DNA from: Candidatus Fibrimonadaceae bacterium
GTDB taxonomy: Bacteria > Fibrobacterota > Fibrobacteria > Fibrobacterales > Fibrobacteraceae
DNA: 32,098 nucleotides
Reading direction: 5' to 3'
Assembly: GCA_031281265.1 (NCBI GenBank)
Contig: JAITFO010000016.1
Coordinates: 1-32,098, forward strand
The notes below the pieces were generated by a model. That model saw only the letters and a program-made list of their open reading frames with translations, was not told the origin of the DNA and searched no databases. Numbering within the stretch: position 1 is the stretch's first letter; every line of letters starts with the position of its first letter. Of the stretch, positions 17,122 to 24,424 are shown one piece after another. The position numbers were made by a program, and so were the translations under genes.

Positions 17122-18624
17122 ATGAATTTCTTTATTCCTAAAAAATTTTTGATATGGACAATAGTCAGCGAATGTTTTTCCCGCATAGCCATTATTTTTG
17201 CTCTTTTTCAAATTCCGGTTTTGGTAAAAAATTTTTCCAATAGCCATATATATTTTTTTCTCGGAGCAATTTTTCTCTTTGCCCTGTTTCATTTTTTTTC
17301 TCAAAAATTATCCCTCAGTCTAGGCGGGGCAGCTAAAAAAAAAATACAGGTGTATTTTCAGAATAGATTTTTAAACACATTGCCAATTCGCGACCGTGCT
17401 CAAAGAGGAATGCCATTGCAAGAACTCTCTTTGCATTATATTAAAACAGCGGATTTAATGGAGCCTTGGTATAGCCGTTTTTTACCAAGTGCATATTTGG
17501 CCGCAATAATCCCCTGCATAATTCTAGGAGTCATGTTTTTTATAGATAGGCTAACTTTTATAATTTTGTTTATTACGGGGCTTCTGCTCCCGCTTTTTTT
17601 ATTTTTGATAGGGAAAATCGCAAAGAAAAAATCTGAGGAGCAGTGGCAAAGTTTTTCAAAATTAAGGGCATTTTTTTTAGAGAGTTTGCAAGGCTATAAA
17701 ACCATAAAAATTTTCAAAAGGATAAAGGAAAGGGAGCGGGATTTGGAAATTGCAGAGACCGAGTTCGGCAAAAAAACTTTAGCTGTCCTTAAAATAGCAT
17801 TTCTCTCCGCCTTGGCGCAGGAATGGATAGGTTCTCTGAGCATCGCTTTGATTGCGGTGAGTTTGGCTCTGCGCTTGATGAATGGTAGCATGGAATTTGA
17901 CGGAGCATTTTTGGCTCTGCTGATAGCACCCGAATTTTACCGCCCCATAAGGCACTTTGGCACAGCGTTCCACGTTGCTATAAACGCAAAAACCGCTTGG
18001 GAAGAGACAACCCAAAATAGCGGCAATAGTGGAGAGTGGAGAGTTGAGAGTGGAGAGTACTCTCAACTCTCAACTCTCAATTCTCAACTAAAATTACCTA
18101 TGCAAAAATCGTTGATATACGTTTCAGGCCCGGCTGGTTGCGGAAAAACGCGGATGGTTTTGGAAATGTTGGGGCATATTGAACCGCAGAATACCAAAAC
18201 AAAATTGCTTTACAATGGCGATAAAAACGATATTGCCTGGATGCCGCAAAATCCTGTTTGGTTTAAGGGAACGCTTTTGGAAAATCTTTGCCCTGTGGAA
18301 CTGCGGAATTTTTCTGAGGTTAAGTCGGCTTTGGAGAGCGTAAACTTGGGGCATTTCGCCAGTAGATTAGACGAGCAAGTTTTGGAATACGCAAATAATT
18401 TCAGCGGCGGAGAAAAGCGGCGGCTTGCGCTTGCGAGAATAATTTTGCTGAACCGCCCCGTTTGGATTTTGGATGAACCATTTGCCGGATTGGACAAAAC
18501 CAATGTTGAGATGATTGAAAAATTTTTGGAACAGGAGAGCGAAACAAAAAGTATTCTCTGCATCAGCCACAATGCGGAAACTCTATCAAGGGCAAAAAAG
18601 ATATTTGATTTTTCTATATTCTAA
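17122..18624 (+). CDS. CydD-like ABC transporter, fused permease and ATPase
   Basis: The 500-residue protein fuses a six-helix type I exporter domain (about 1-300) to an ATPase. The membrane part holds a CydD-like segment, YIKTADLMEPWYSRFLPSAY, typical of exporters needed for cytochrome bd assembly and thiol export. The ATPase has Walker A GPAGCGKTRM, signature FSGGEKRRLALAR, Walker B VWILDEPFAGLD and the His switch CISHN. It is shorter than CydD (about 580), and no CydC partner or cydAB lies here, so the substrate is uncertain. A 64-bp palindromic repeat is inserted in frame in the linker between the domains, adding residues like GEWRVESGEYSQLSTLNSQL. There is no visible Shine-Dalgarno. Confidence 0.82.
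   Translation: MNFFIPKKFLIWTIVSECFSRIAIIFALFQIPVLVKNFSNSHIYFFLGAIFLFALFHFFSQKLSLSLGGAAKKKIQVYFQNRFLNTLPIRDRAQRGMPLQELSLHYIKTADLMEPWYSRFLPSAYLAAIIPCIILGVMFFIDRLTFIILFITGLLLPLFLFLIGKIAKKKSEEQWQSFSKLRAFFLESLQGYKTIKIFKRIKERERDLEIAETEFGKKTLAVLKIAFLSALAQEWIGSLSIALIAVSLALRLMNGSMEFDGAFLALLIAPEFYRPIRHFGTAFHVAINAKTAWEETTQNSGNSGEWRVESGEYSQLSTLNSQLKLPMQKSLIYVSGPAGCGKTRMVLEMLGHIEPQNTKTKLLYNGDKNDIAWMPQNPVWFKGTLLENLCPVELRNFSEVKSALESVNLGHFASRLDEQVLEYANNFSGGEKRRLALARIILLNRPVWILDEPFAGLDKTNVEMIEKFLEQESETKSILCISHNAETLSRAKKIFDFSIF
18027..18090. repeat. Palindromic heptamer-repeat element inside the ABC gene
   Basis: Two arms of 32 bases form a nearly perfect inverted repeat centred between 18058 and 18059, with three mismatched pairs and one G-T pair. 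The left arm is made of heptamers TGGAGAG, TGGAGAG, TTGAGAG, TGGAGAG; the right arm is CTCTCAA three times and then TTCTCAA. It lies in frame in the linker between transporter and ATPase domains, so the protein tolerates it. From memory, similar GAGAGTGGAGAGTTG repeats, read as ESGEWRVESGE or LSTLNSQLSTL, recur in Bacteroidota-type genomes. Confidence 0.9.
18610..18620 (+). promoter_or_regulatory. -10 of the Wzz-like gene, leaderless geometry
   Basis: TTTTCTATATT at 18610-18620, then CTAACA and the ATG at 18627. The -10 lies within the last codons of the ABC gene, and there is no Shine-Dalgarno. Expected transcription start coincides with the ATG. Confidence 0.55.
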
Positions 18625-18626
18625 CA

Positions 18627-19658
18627 ATGCCACAAAACACAAGTAACGATGATATAGATTTATCACGTTTGATAGCGAGAATTTTACGGCACAAAAAAGT
18701 TGCTATTGCCACTGCAATAGTATTTTTTGTTGCAACCATAGCTTACTTGAAAATCACCGATAAATTTTACCAAACCACCACAAAATTCGTTTACCAGTCT
18801 TCGGCAAAGCAAAGCGGTAATTTATCCACTTTAGCTGCGTTAGCGGGATTTTCCGTGGGTTCCGGTAGCTCAGATGATGGCTCGGCATATATGGAAGACA
18901 TAATAAAATCCAAGGATTTTCTATCCCAGTTCGCAACTAGGGAATGGTTTATAGCGGATGCAAACAAAACAGCAGACACTTTAAAACCAATTACGCTGGA
19001 AAAATTTTGGAAAATAAAAATTGACTCTTCGGTGAACAACATAGAGCAGCATTTGCAAGAGGCGATTATAGGAAAAATACTCAAACGCAAATACATTAAA
19101 TATGAGCAGGATAAAAAAACTGGAATAATATCCCTGATAACCCAGTTTGAAGACACCAAGCTATCTTACGATTTTAATGTAGCCATATTTGAAGAATTGA
19201 ACAACACGCTCCTCCACAAAATGCGCTTTAAAGCGGCGGAAAACCGTAAATTCATAGAGGAGCGTCTCTCTGAAATAAAAAGCGATCTGTCAAAATCGGA
19301 AGAAATTTTATTGCGCTTTCAACAGCAAAACCGTTCTTGGAACGACCCTTCAATCCAGCTTCAGGAAAGCCGCTTAACACGCGATGTAACTATAAATCAG
19401 GAACTGGCTTTGCAACTTCAAAAACAATATGAACTCGCAAAGATAGAAGAAGCTAGGGATATGCCTCTTTTAGATGTCATAGAATCTCCACGCCGTGCTT
19501 TAATACATTTCAAGCCTAGGCTTAAACTCGGTTTAGCTATAGGTTTTGCAGGCGGAATAATTTTAGGTTTGCTCTCTGCGCTGGGTTTTGATTTTGTGCG
19601 TACAGAAAGAAAAAATTTAATTGAACAAGTGGAAAAAGCGAAAAAGGAATTGTCTTGA
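18627..19658 (+). CDS. Wzz-like polysaccharide chain-length determinant protein
   Basis: The 343-residue protein has the two-helix Wzz architecture: a cytoplasmic N-terminus (IDLSRLIARILRHKK), a first membrane helix (about 24-42), a periplasmic region with a long coiled coil (about 190-285, ENRKFIEERLSEIKSDLSKSEEILLRFQQQ), a Pro-rich P-x-x-x-F-like segment before the second helix (ESPRRALIHFKPRLK), and the helix at about 305-328. Such proteins set chain length of O antigen or capsule. No tyrosine kinase domain is attached. It converges on the GT2 synthase with a 1-bp gap, so the two are neighbours but not cotranscribed. Confidence 0.85.
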   Translation: MPQNTSNDDIDLSRLIARILRHKKVAIATAIVFFVATIAYLKITDKFYQTTTKFVYQSSAKQSGNLSTLAALAGFSVGSGSSDDGSAYMEDIIKSKDFLSQFATREWFIADANKTADTLKPITLEKFWKIKIDSSVNNIEQHLQEAIIGKILKRKYIKYEQDKKTGIISLITQFEDTKLSYDFNVAIFEELNNTLLHKMRFKAAENRKFIEERLSEIKSDLSKSEEILLRFQQQNRSWNDPSIQLQESRLTRDVTINQELALQLQKQYELAKIEEARDMPLLDVIESPRRALIHFKPRLKLGLAIGFAGGIILGLLSALGFDFVRTERKNLIEQVEKAKKELS

Positions 19659-19659
19659 T

Positions 19660-21162
19660 TTATTTTGCATTAATATAATGAATTAAGCTCAAACAACCCA
19701 CGGCAAAGAAACCTATCGCATAAAGCGCTAAGAAAGGACCTATTAGATAAACTCTCGCATCTATATATTGCAATAAACCGAATATGCAGTAAATACCCAC
19801 AGATAATTCTAAAAATGCTATTCTAGGGAATTTTTGCCTCGATTTCTTTATGACGGATGTAGTGGAACCTTGTTTTGGAGTTCTGATGAACGGGCTTTGG
19901 CGTTTAAATATAGCAGAAAACACCGCAAAAGAATTGCTGACGGCAATTCCCACGCCTAAACTCATCAAAAGCGGCAAAGCAGCCATGCGTTTTTTCCAAC
20001 CTACAGAACCTGAGAATTTTTGCGCTACAAAGTAAAGAGTGGATGGAGCAGCAGCGGCAAGGGCTATTATGGAAAAGAGAATTGTGAAAGCCCACATAGG
20101 CATATTGCCGAATTTTGAATGCCCAAATGCCAACAGCGGGAACGCAGAAATAGCCGTGAACAGCATCAATGGGTGAATGGAATAGTGAGTGGTGTGCATG
20201 AAGGATTGAATTTTTACTTTAAGAGGTACTTTTGATGCGAAAACTTGTGGTAAATCTTTTATGGCAGTCTGTATTGAACCTTTTGCCCAGCGATATTGCT
20301 GGCTTTTGAAGGCATTGATGTTCGCTGGCAATTCCGCGGGCACAAGCACATCAAAAACGAATTTCATTCTCCATCCGGCGAGCTGGCTACGGTAGGATAA
20401 ATCCATATCTTCAGTTAAGGTATCGCCTTCCCAGCCACCTGCTTCTTCTATGGCTCTTCTGCGCCAAACCCCTGCGGTGCCGTTGAAATTCATAAACAAG
20501 CCACCCCAGCTGCGGGCAGATTGCTCTATAACAAAATGACCGTCTATGCCTATGGATTGGGCAAGCGTTAAACCGGATTCGCCTCTGTTCAAATGCCCCC
20601 AGCGACCCTGAACCAAGCCTATCTCCTTTTCCATTACTAGAAAAGGAACCGTGTGCATCAGAAAGTTCTTTTCCGGGACAAAATCCGCATCAAAAATGGC
20701 CAAAAACTCGCCTTCGCACTGCTCCAAGCCCTCTTTTAAGGCACCAGCTTTGAAATCCTTGCGATTTACCCTATGAATTAGGTTTATATTATAGCCTTTT
20801 TCCCTCATTTCTGCTACTTTTTTGCGAGAAATCTCAAGACAATCGTCTGTGGAGTCGTCTAAAACCTGAATTTCGTGTAAATGGCGCGGGTATTCCATTG
20901 CGCAAACGCTCTCTATGAGCCTCTCTACGCAGGTTCCCTCGTTAAATATGGGCAATTGGGTTGTAACTTTCGGGAGCGTGTTGACATCTAGGTTTTTTAA
21001 GAATTTTTCGAGCTTTTCCCTGTCATTTCCACGCTGTTTCTTGAAATTTTTTAAAAATAAGATTATATTAAAATAGCAGTTAAATCCATAAAAGACCAAC
21101 CCTATTCCTGCAATAACATAAAGTACGAACAATATGTCAAGAAAAATCGTAGCAACCATCAC
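19660..21162 (-). CDS. GT2 processive glycosyltransferase, cellulose/mannan-synthase-like
   Basis: The 500-residue membrane enzyme has an N-terminal helix, a cytosolic GT-A domain and four or five C-terminal helices. The catalytic signature is complete: LDDSTDD, the metal-binding FDADF, base TEDMD, and QQYRW. This D,D,D,QxxRW set marks processive beta-glycan synthases; the sequence is closer to CslA/CslC-like mannan or glucan synthases than to BcsA, as there is no PilZ domain. The product is therefore a predicted beta-linked surface polysaccharide of unknown sugar. The start is GTG at 21162, or ATG three bases on. Either is 7-10 bases after the -10, without Shine-Dalgarno. Confidence 0.87.
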   Translation of the reverse strand: MMVATIFLDILFVLYVIAGIGLVFYGFNCYFNIILFLKNFKKQRGNDREKLEKFLKNLDVNTLPKVTTQLPIFNEGTCVERLIESVCAMEYPRHLHEIQVLDDSTDDCLEISRKKVAEMREKGYNINLIHRVNRKDFKAGALKEGLEQCEGEFLAIFDADFVPEKNFLMHTVPFLVMEKEIGLVQGRWGHLNRGESGLTLAQSIGIDGHFVIEQSARSWGGLFMNFNGTAGVWRRRAIEEAGGWEGDTLTEDMDLSYRSQLAGWRMKFVFDVLVPAELPANINAFKSQQYRWAKGSIQTAIKDLPQVFASKVPLKVKIQSFMHTTHYSIHPLMLFTAISAFPLLAFGHSKFGNMPMWAFTILFSIIALAAAAPSTLYFVAQKFSGSVGWKKRMAALPLLMSLGVGIAVSNSFAVFSAIFKRQSPFIRTPKQGSTTSVIKKSRQKFPRIAFLELSVGIYCIFGLLQYIDARVYLIGPFLALYAIGFFAVGCLSLIHYINAK

Positions 21163-21169
21163 TTTTCTA

Positions 21170-21198
21170 AATATAGAAAAATATTTTAGCTTTGTCTA
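21170..21198 (-). promoter_or_regulatory. GT2 synthase promoter, leaderless geometry
   Basis: On the minus strand TAGACA (21198-21193) is followed by 17 bases and TATATT (21175-21170), within TTTTCTATATT. The -10 ends 7 bases before the GTG at 21162. The -35 lies in the loop of the rpsI terminator hairpin. Confidence 0.7.
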
Positions 21199-21206
21199 GG
21201 CTAAAA
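21176..21206 (-). terminator. Rho-independent terminator of rplM-rpsI
   Basis: Minus strand: TTTTAGC (21206-21200), a 9-base loop, GCTAAAA (21190-21184), then TATTTTTC. The stem is 7 bp and mostly A-T, so it may be weak. It starts 24 bp after the rpsI stop. Confidence 0.6.
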
Positions 21207-21229
21207 TCACCTTTTTTTGCAAAAAAAAT

Positions 21230-21661
21230 TTAACGTTTAGAGAATTGGAAACGTTTGCGAGCTTTTTTACGGCCGTATTTTTTGCGCTCAACAACGCGAG
21301 CATCGCGAGTCAGCAAGTTGGCATGGCGCAGAGCGGGCTTAACTTCGGCGTTTTGCTCAACGAGCGCACGAGCAATTCCAAGGCGAACCGCACCCATTTG
21401 GCCAGCTATACCGCCACCGTTTGCATTTACTATAACATCCCATTTCTCGGCATTGCCCAAAACGGAAAATGGTAGATTTGCCACCATATTTTGCACTTCG
21501 GAGAGGAAATAATCCTTGAAATCACGCCCATTTATAGTGCGTTTGCCCGTTCCTTCCTTTATTATCACGCTTGCCACCGCACTTTTACGGCGACCTGTGC
21601 CACGATAGATTTTTTGTTGAACTGTTTTTTCTTTAGCAGAAGTTTTTGTCGCTATTGCCAT
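21230..21661 (-). CDS. rpsI: 30S ribosomal protein S9
   Basis: S9 sits in the head of the 30S subunit, where its C-terminal tail contacts P-site tRNA. The conserved body is intact: YRGTGRRKSAVASVIIKEG, GRDFKDYF, VNANGGGIAGQMGAVRLGIARAL, LTRDARVVERKKYGRKKARK. The tail ends FQFSKR, the universal S9 terminus. A Lys/Thr-rich N-terminal extension of about 15 residues precedes the core, in a total of 143 residues. AGAGGA lies upstream of the ATG. It follows rplM by 11 bp, the standard L13-S9 operon. Confidence 0.98.
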   Translation of the reverse strand: MAIATKTSAKEKTVQQKIYRGTGRRKSAVASVIIKEGTGKRTINGRDFKDYFLSEVQNMVANLPFSVLGNAEKWDVIVNANGGGIAGQMGAVRLGIARALVEQNAEVKPALRHANLLTRDARVVERKKYGRKKARKRFQFSKR

Positions 21662-21672
21662 ACATTCCTCTT

Positions 21673-22101
21673 TTAGATAGCCACCGGTTCAAGCTTTTTA
21701 TCAGCTTCTTTGTGTTCTGCTCCGGCATATACCTTTAATTTTCTGAACATGGTATGGCCAAGCGAGCCGTGTGGGAGCATTCCCCAAACAGCATGTTCAA
21801 TAGGAAATTCCGGTTTGCGATCTAAGTACTGTTTAAAAGAAAGCCACCGTTCTCCGCCAATATTGCCCGTGTGGTGGAAATACTGCTTTGTTTCCGCTTT
21901 TTTGCCCGTTAAAGCCACTTTTGCCGCGTTAATCACAATTACAAAATCGCCAACGTCTGTGTTCGGGGCATAAGTAGGCTTATGCTTGCCCATGAGCAAA
22001 TGGGCAACTTTGCTTGCAACGCGACCAAGAGGCTTGCTCTTGGCATCGACAATTTTCCATTTCCGTTCCACGGTTTTTGGATTTACAACAGGAGTTTTCA
22101 T
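21673..22101 (-). CDS. rplM: 50S ribosomal protein L13
   Basis: L13 is an early-assembling 23S rRNA-binding protein. The 142 residues show RKWKIVDAKSKPLGRVASKVAHLLMGKHKP, DVGDFVIVINAAKVALTGKK, KQYFHHTGNIGG and VWGMLPHGSLGHTMFRKLKVYAGAEH, all characteristic. Length is normal. It is the first gene of the rplM-rpsI operon and has a consensus promoter just behind the rubrerythrin stop. The sequence just before the ATG (TTGGAATATTT) gives only a poor Shine-Dalgarno. Confidence 0.98.
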   Translation of the reverse strand: MKTPVVNPKTVERKWKIVDAKSKPLGRVASKVAHLLMGKHKPTYAPNTDVGDFVIVINAAKVALTGKKAETKQYFHHTGNIGGERWLSFKQYLDRKPEFPIEHAVWGMLPHGSLGHTMFRKLKVYAGAEHKEADKKLEPVAI

Positions 22102-22124
22102 AAATATTCCAAGCTAGAGCTGTA

Positions 22125-22153
22125 AATATAGCAATTTTTCAAAGTTTTGTCAA
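22125..22153 (-). promoter_or_regulatory. rplM promoter, consensus -35/-10
   Basis: Minus strand TTGACA (22153-22148), exactly 17 bases, TATATT (22130-22125) within TTGCTATATTTA. The -10 ends 23 bases before the rplM ATG. It has the same element spacing as the rplS promoter. Confidence 0.85.
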
Positions 22154-22158
22154 GGTTT

Positions 22159-22737
22159 TCACCAATTTTCGCCTAAAAGCTCAAAATAAGCTTGTGGGTG
22201 CAAGCATGCGGGGCATAGCTTTAGGGCTTCTTCGCCTTCGTGCAAGTAACCGCAGTTGCGGCAGCGCCAAACAACTTTGCCATTCCTTTTGAACACTTTG
22301 CCATCTTTCAGGTTGTTGTATAAATCGCGGTAGCGTTTTCCGTGCTGTTTTTCGGCAACGGCAATCTTCTCAAAACAGACGGCAATATCGTTAAAACCTT
22401 CATCCTTTGCTATTTTGGCAAATTTTGGGTAAACCTCTTTCCATTCCTCTTCTTCGCCATTTGCCGCAGCATCTAGGTTCTCCAAGGTAGAGCCGCTCTT
22501 GCCAGCTGGGTAAGAAGCGGTGATTTCCACGACACCACCCGGCAAAAAGCTCCAAAAACGCTTTGCGTGCTCCTTTTCCTGAGATGCTGTCTCTTCAAAG
22601 ATGGAGGCTATCTGATCCAAACCCTCTTTTTTTGCTACGCTTGCCCAAAATGTATAGCGGTTGCGTGCCTGCGATTCGCCCGCAAATGCGGTGAGCAGAT
22701 TCTTTTCGGTCTGTGTTCCCTTGATGTCTTTAGACAT
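22159..22737 (-). CDS. rbr: Rubrerythrin
   Basis: Rubrerythrin is a cytoplasmic di-iron peroxidase that reduces hydrogen peroxide in anaerobes. The N-terminal ferritin-like domain holds the Glu/His ligands in TAFAGESQARNRYTFWA, FEETASQEKEHAKR, and CFEKIAVAEKQHGKRY. The C-terminal rubredoxin domain has the iron site CRNCGYLHEG and CPACLHPQ (two C-x-x-C pairs 12 residues apart). It has 192 residues, the normal length. AGGAGG precedes the ATG. Bacteriohemerythrin lies upstream on the same strand, but each gene has its own -10, so they form an oxygen-response neighbourhood rather than one unit. Confidence 0.96.
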   Translation of the reverse strand: MSKDIKGTQTEKNLLTAFAGESQARNRYTFWASVAKKEGLDQIASIFEETASQEKEHAKRFWSFLPGGVVEITASYPAGKSGSTLENLDAAANGEEEEWKEVYPKFAKIAKDEGFNDIAVCFEKIAVAEKQHGKRYRDLYNNLKDGKVFKRNGKVVWRCRNCGYLHEGEEALKLCPACLHPQAYFELLGENW

Positions 22738-22767
22738 GGCTTTCCTCCTAAAATACGGTTTGGCGGT

Positions 22768-22778
22768 AATATAGAAAA
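22768..22778 (-). promoter_or_regulatory. Rubrerythrin -10
   Basis: Minus-strand TTTTCTATATT with TATATT at 22773-22768, 30 bases before the ATG, and AGGAGG between. No TTGACA-like -35 is present, so an activator may be needed. Confidence 0.6.
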
Positions 22779-22779
22779 T

Positions 22780-23184
22780 CTATTTCATACCGGCTTTGAC
22801 TAAAAAGTCTGAATAGCCCAAATCCGATTTAGAAATATGTTCAACCACCCATGTGGTTAAAAAATCAATTAAGGGCATAGTCAACATTATTGCTCCTTCT
22901 TCATATTTCTTTTTGGTATCCGCTACCTTGCTTACAAAGTCTTCGTGCTGCTTTTTATGCGCGGCAAGCCCAGGGAAGTTATGTTTGCCCATAGCGTCTT
23001 CTTCGTGCTTGAAATGGATTATGGTATAATCCGTAAGCTCATTGAGTATGGAACCGAGTACATTATTCGCTTCCTTTTTTAACATAGCATCAGATAATTT
23101 GTTGATGAGCTCAACGAGTTTTTTATGCTCATGATCGAATAAGTGTATTTTTGTGCTCAGCTGTTCTGTCCATTTTAATGGCAT
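22780..23184 (-). CDS. Bacteriohemerythrin
   Basis: The 134-residue four-helix protein carries the hemerythrin di-iron ligands in order: FDHEHKKL (helix A), HFKHEEDAM (helix B), HKKQHEDF (helix C) and the final HISKSDLGY. Such proteins bind O2 and are used for oxygen sensing, storage or detoxification. No signal peptide or attached signalling domain is present, so a soluble O2-binding role is likely. ACGGAGGT lies upstream of the ATG. Rubrerythrin follows on the same strand, 42 bp after the stop. Confidence 0.93.
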   Translation of the reverse strand: MPLKWTEQLSTKIHLFDHEHKKLVELINKLSDAMLKKEANNVLGSILNELTDYTIIHFKHEEDAMGKHNFPGLAAHKKQHEDFVSKVADTKKKYEEGAIMLTMPLIDFLTTWVVEHISKSDLGYSDFLVKAGMK

Positions 23185-23213
23185 AGCTATACCTCCGTTT
23201 TTTGTGGAGAATA

Positions 23214-23224
23214 AATATAGAAAA
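23214..23224 (-). promoter_or_regulatory. Bacteriohemerythrin -10
   Basis: Minus-strand TTTTCTATATT with TATATT at 23219-23214, 29 bases before the ATG at 23184. No consensus -35. Confidence 0.55.
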
Positions 23225-23316
23225 TTTTACAAAAATTAACCTTATACCCAAAGGTCTAGATAGGTGGGTTGCTTCAGGCAAAGGGTTGTTAAGGAGAGGT
23301 TAAGGCAAAAAAGATT

Positions 23317-23350
23317 CAAAAAACCGGTTTTTTGCGTTATTTCGCGTTAT
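23317..23350. promoter_or_regulatory. 18-bp palindrome and tandem decamer, candidate sdh operator
   Basis: CAAAAAACCGGTTTTTTG at 23317-23334 is a perfect 18-bp palindrome. It is followed directly by two decamers, TTTGCGTTAT (23331-23340) and TTCGCGTTAT (23341-23350), that differ at one base. The palindrome centre is about 75 bases upstream of the expected sdhC transcription start, whose -35 is poor; this position suits an activator. No upstream gene would need a terminator here. Confidence 0.5.
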
Positions 23351-23383
23351 TATCTACAAAACAGTGGTGTTTTTATAGTGTAT

Positions 23384-23393
23384 TTACTATATT
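23384..23393 (+). promoter_or_regulatory. sdhC -10
   Basis: TTTACTATATT with TATATT at 23388-23393, 35 bases before the sdhC ATG, followed by AAGGAG as Shine-Dalgarno. At 17 bp upstream the sequence is TGGTGT, a poor -35. Confidence 0.55.
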
Positions 23394-23428
23394 AACCCCT
23401 GATTATTTGTCTTAAGGAGATTTTACAA

Positions 23429-24424
23429 ATGAAATGGCTTTTAACCTACCTCACTTCTTCCATAGGCAAGAAGCAGGTTATGGGCGCCACCGGTTGTCTT
23501 CTGCTACTTTTTGTATTAGGCCACATGGTTGGCAACCTTCAGCTCCTCTACCCAGATCCGGCAGAGGCACAGGCAGCGTATAACACATATTCCGCCCTTT
23601 TAACCAAATCAAAGCTGTTTCTATACACCATTGAAGGTGGCTTGGCTGTGATTTTTATAATTCACGTATATTTGGCAGTGACGCTAAAGTTGCAGAATTA
23701 TAAGGCACGTGGCGCGGCAGGCTATGTGGTAAACGCCCGTAAAGGCAGAAAGCAATTCCCCACCTTTATAATGATTTGGACAGGGCTTGCTATAGTAGCT
23801 TTTGTAACTTGGCATATCCTAACCGTTCGCAACGGCATACACTATCTTTATATAAACCCTGAGGTTGCAGGTGGCAGAGTTGTCCGCGATATGTGGCTCA
23901 CCACCGTTGAGGTTTTAGGGAACCCGTTATTTGCGGTGTTTTATATATCCACTATGCTGATTTTGGGCTTTCACCTATGGCATGCCATTTCCAGCGCATT
24001 CCAAACAATGGGCATAAACCACCAGAAGTGGACCCCCATTATAGATAAGCTCGCAATTCTCTATTGCGTTGTGGTTGCTTGTGGCTTTGGAGCCACCGCC
24101 GTAGGCTCTTTTGCTGTTGTAAACATGGACGAGAAGGCAAAAGCGATAATGGAGCAGGCTAAAAACCCAAGCTACCAAAAGGCTTTGGAAATTTTAAAAC
24201 AGCAACCTCTCGATGAACAGAAGAAAAAGGCCCATATAATTTCAAAGTTTCCTGAAAGAGCCAACCTCATCGTGGAAAGCATAATGGAAAAAAGAGGCTT
24301 GTTCGGTGGCGAAAAAAACGAAGAGTTTATGAAGTTCAAAGAAAAACATAAAAAAGGGAAAAAGCAGCGTCTAAACGATGAAGGTCCGCAGTCAGAAGAA
24401 GATTCAGAAGGAGACGATCTATGA
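23429..24424 (+). CDS. sdhC: Succinate dehydrogenase/fumarate reductase cytochrome b subunit (b558 type)
   Basis: This inner-membrane subunit binds haem b and quinone and anchors the SdhAB catalytic pair. It has five hydrophobic helices and the His residues expected as haem ligands (His32, His79, His129, His182/185), matching the b558 family of Bacteroidota and Bacillus type. The family is normally 200-260 residues; this one has 331. The extra ~95 residues after the last helix are charged and end in an acidic tail ([13 protein letters not shown]). AAGGAG lies upstream of the ATG. The stop overlaps the sdhA start (ATGA). Electron flow direction cannot be told from sequence; in a succinate producer it would run as fumarate reductase. 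Confidence 0.93.
   Translation: MKWLLTYLTSSIGKKQVMGATGCLLLLFVLGHMVGNLQLLYPDPAEAQAAYNTYSALLTKSKLFLYTIEGGLAVIFIIHVYLAVTLKLQNYKARGAAGYVVNARKGRKQFPTFIMIWTGLAIVAFVTWHILTVRNGIHYLYINPEVAGGRVVRDMWLTTVEVLGNPLFAVFYISTMLILGFHLWHAISSAFQTMGINHQKWTPIIDKLAILYCVVVACGFGATAVGSFAVVNMDEKAKAIMEQAKNPSYQKALEILKQQPLDEQKKKAHIISKFPERANLIVESIMEKRGLFGGEKNEEFMKFKEKHKKGKKQRLNDEGPQSEEDSEGDDL

Noticed and set aside
18027-18090. Heptamer repeat as a CRISPR array or terminator
   Set aside because: There are no spacers between repeats and it is translated in frame within a gene, so neither fits.
23317-23334. Palindrome CAAAAAACCGGTTTTTTG as a terminator
   Set aside because: No gene ends upstream in either direction, as the two flanking genes diverge; an operator is more likely.
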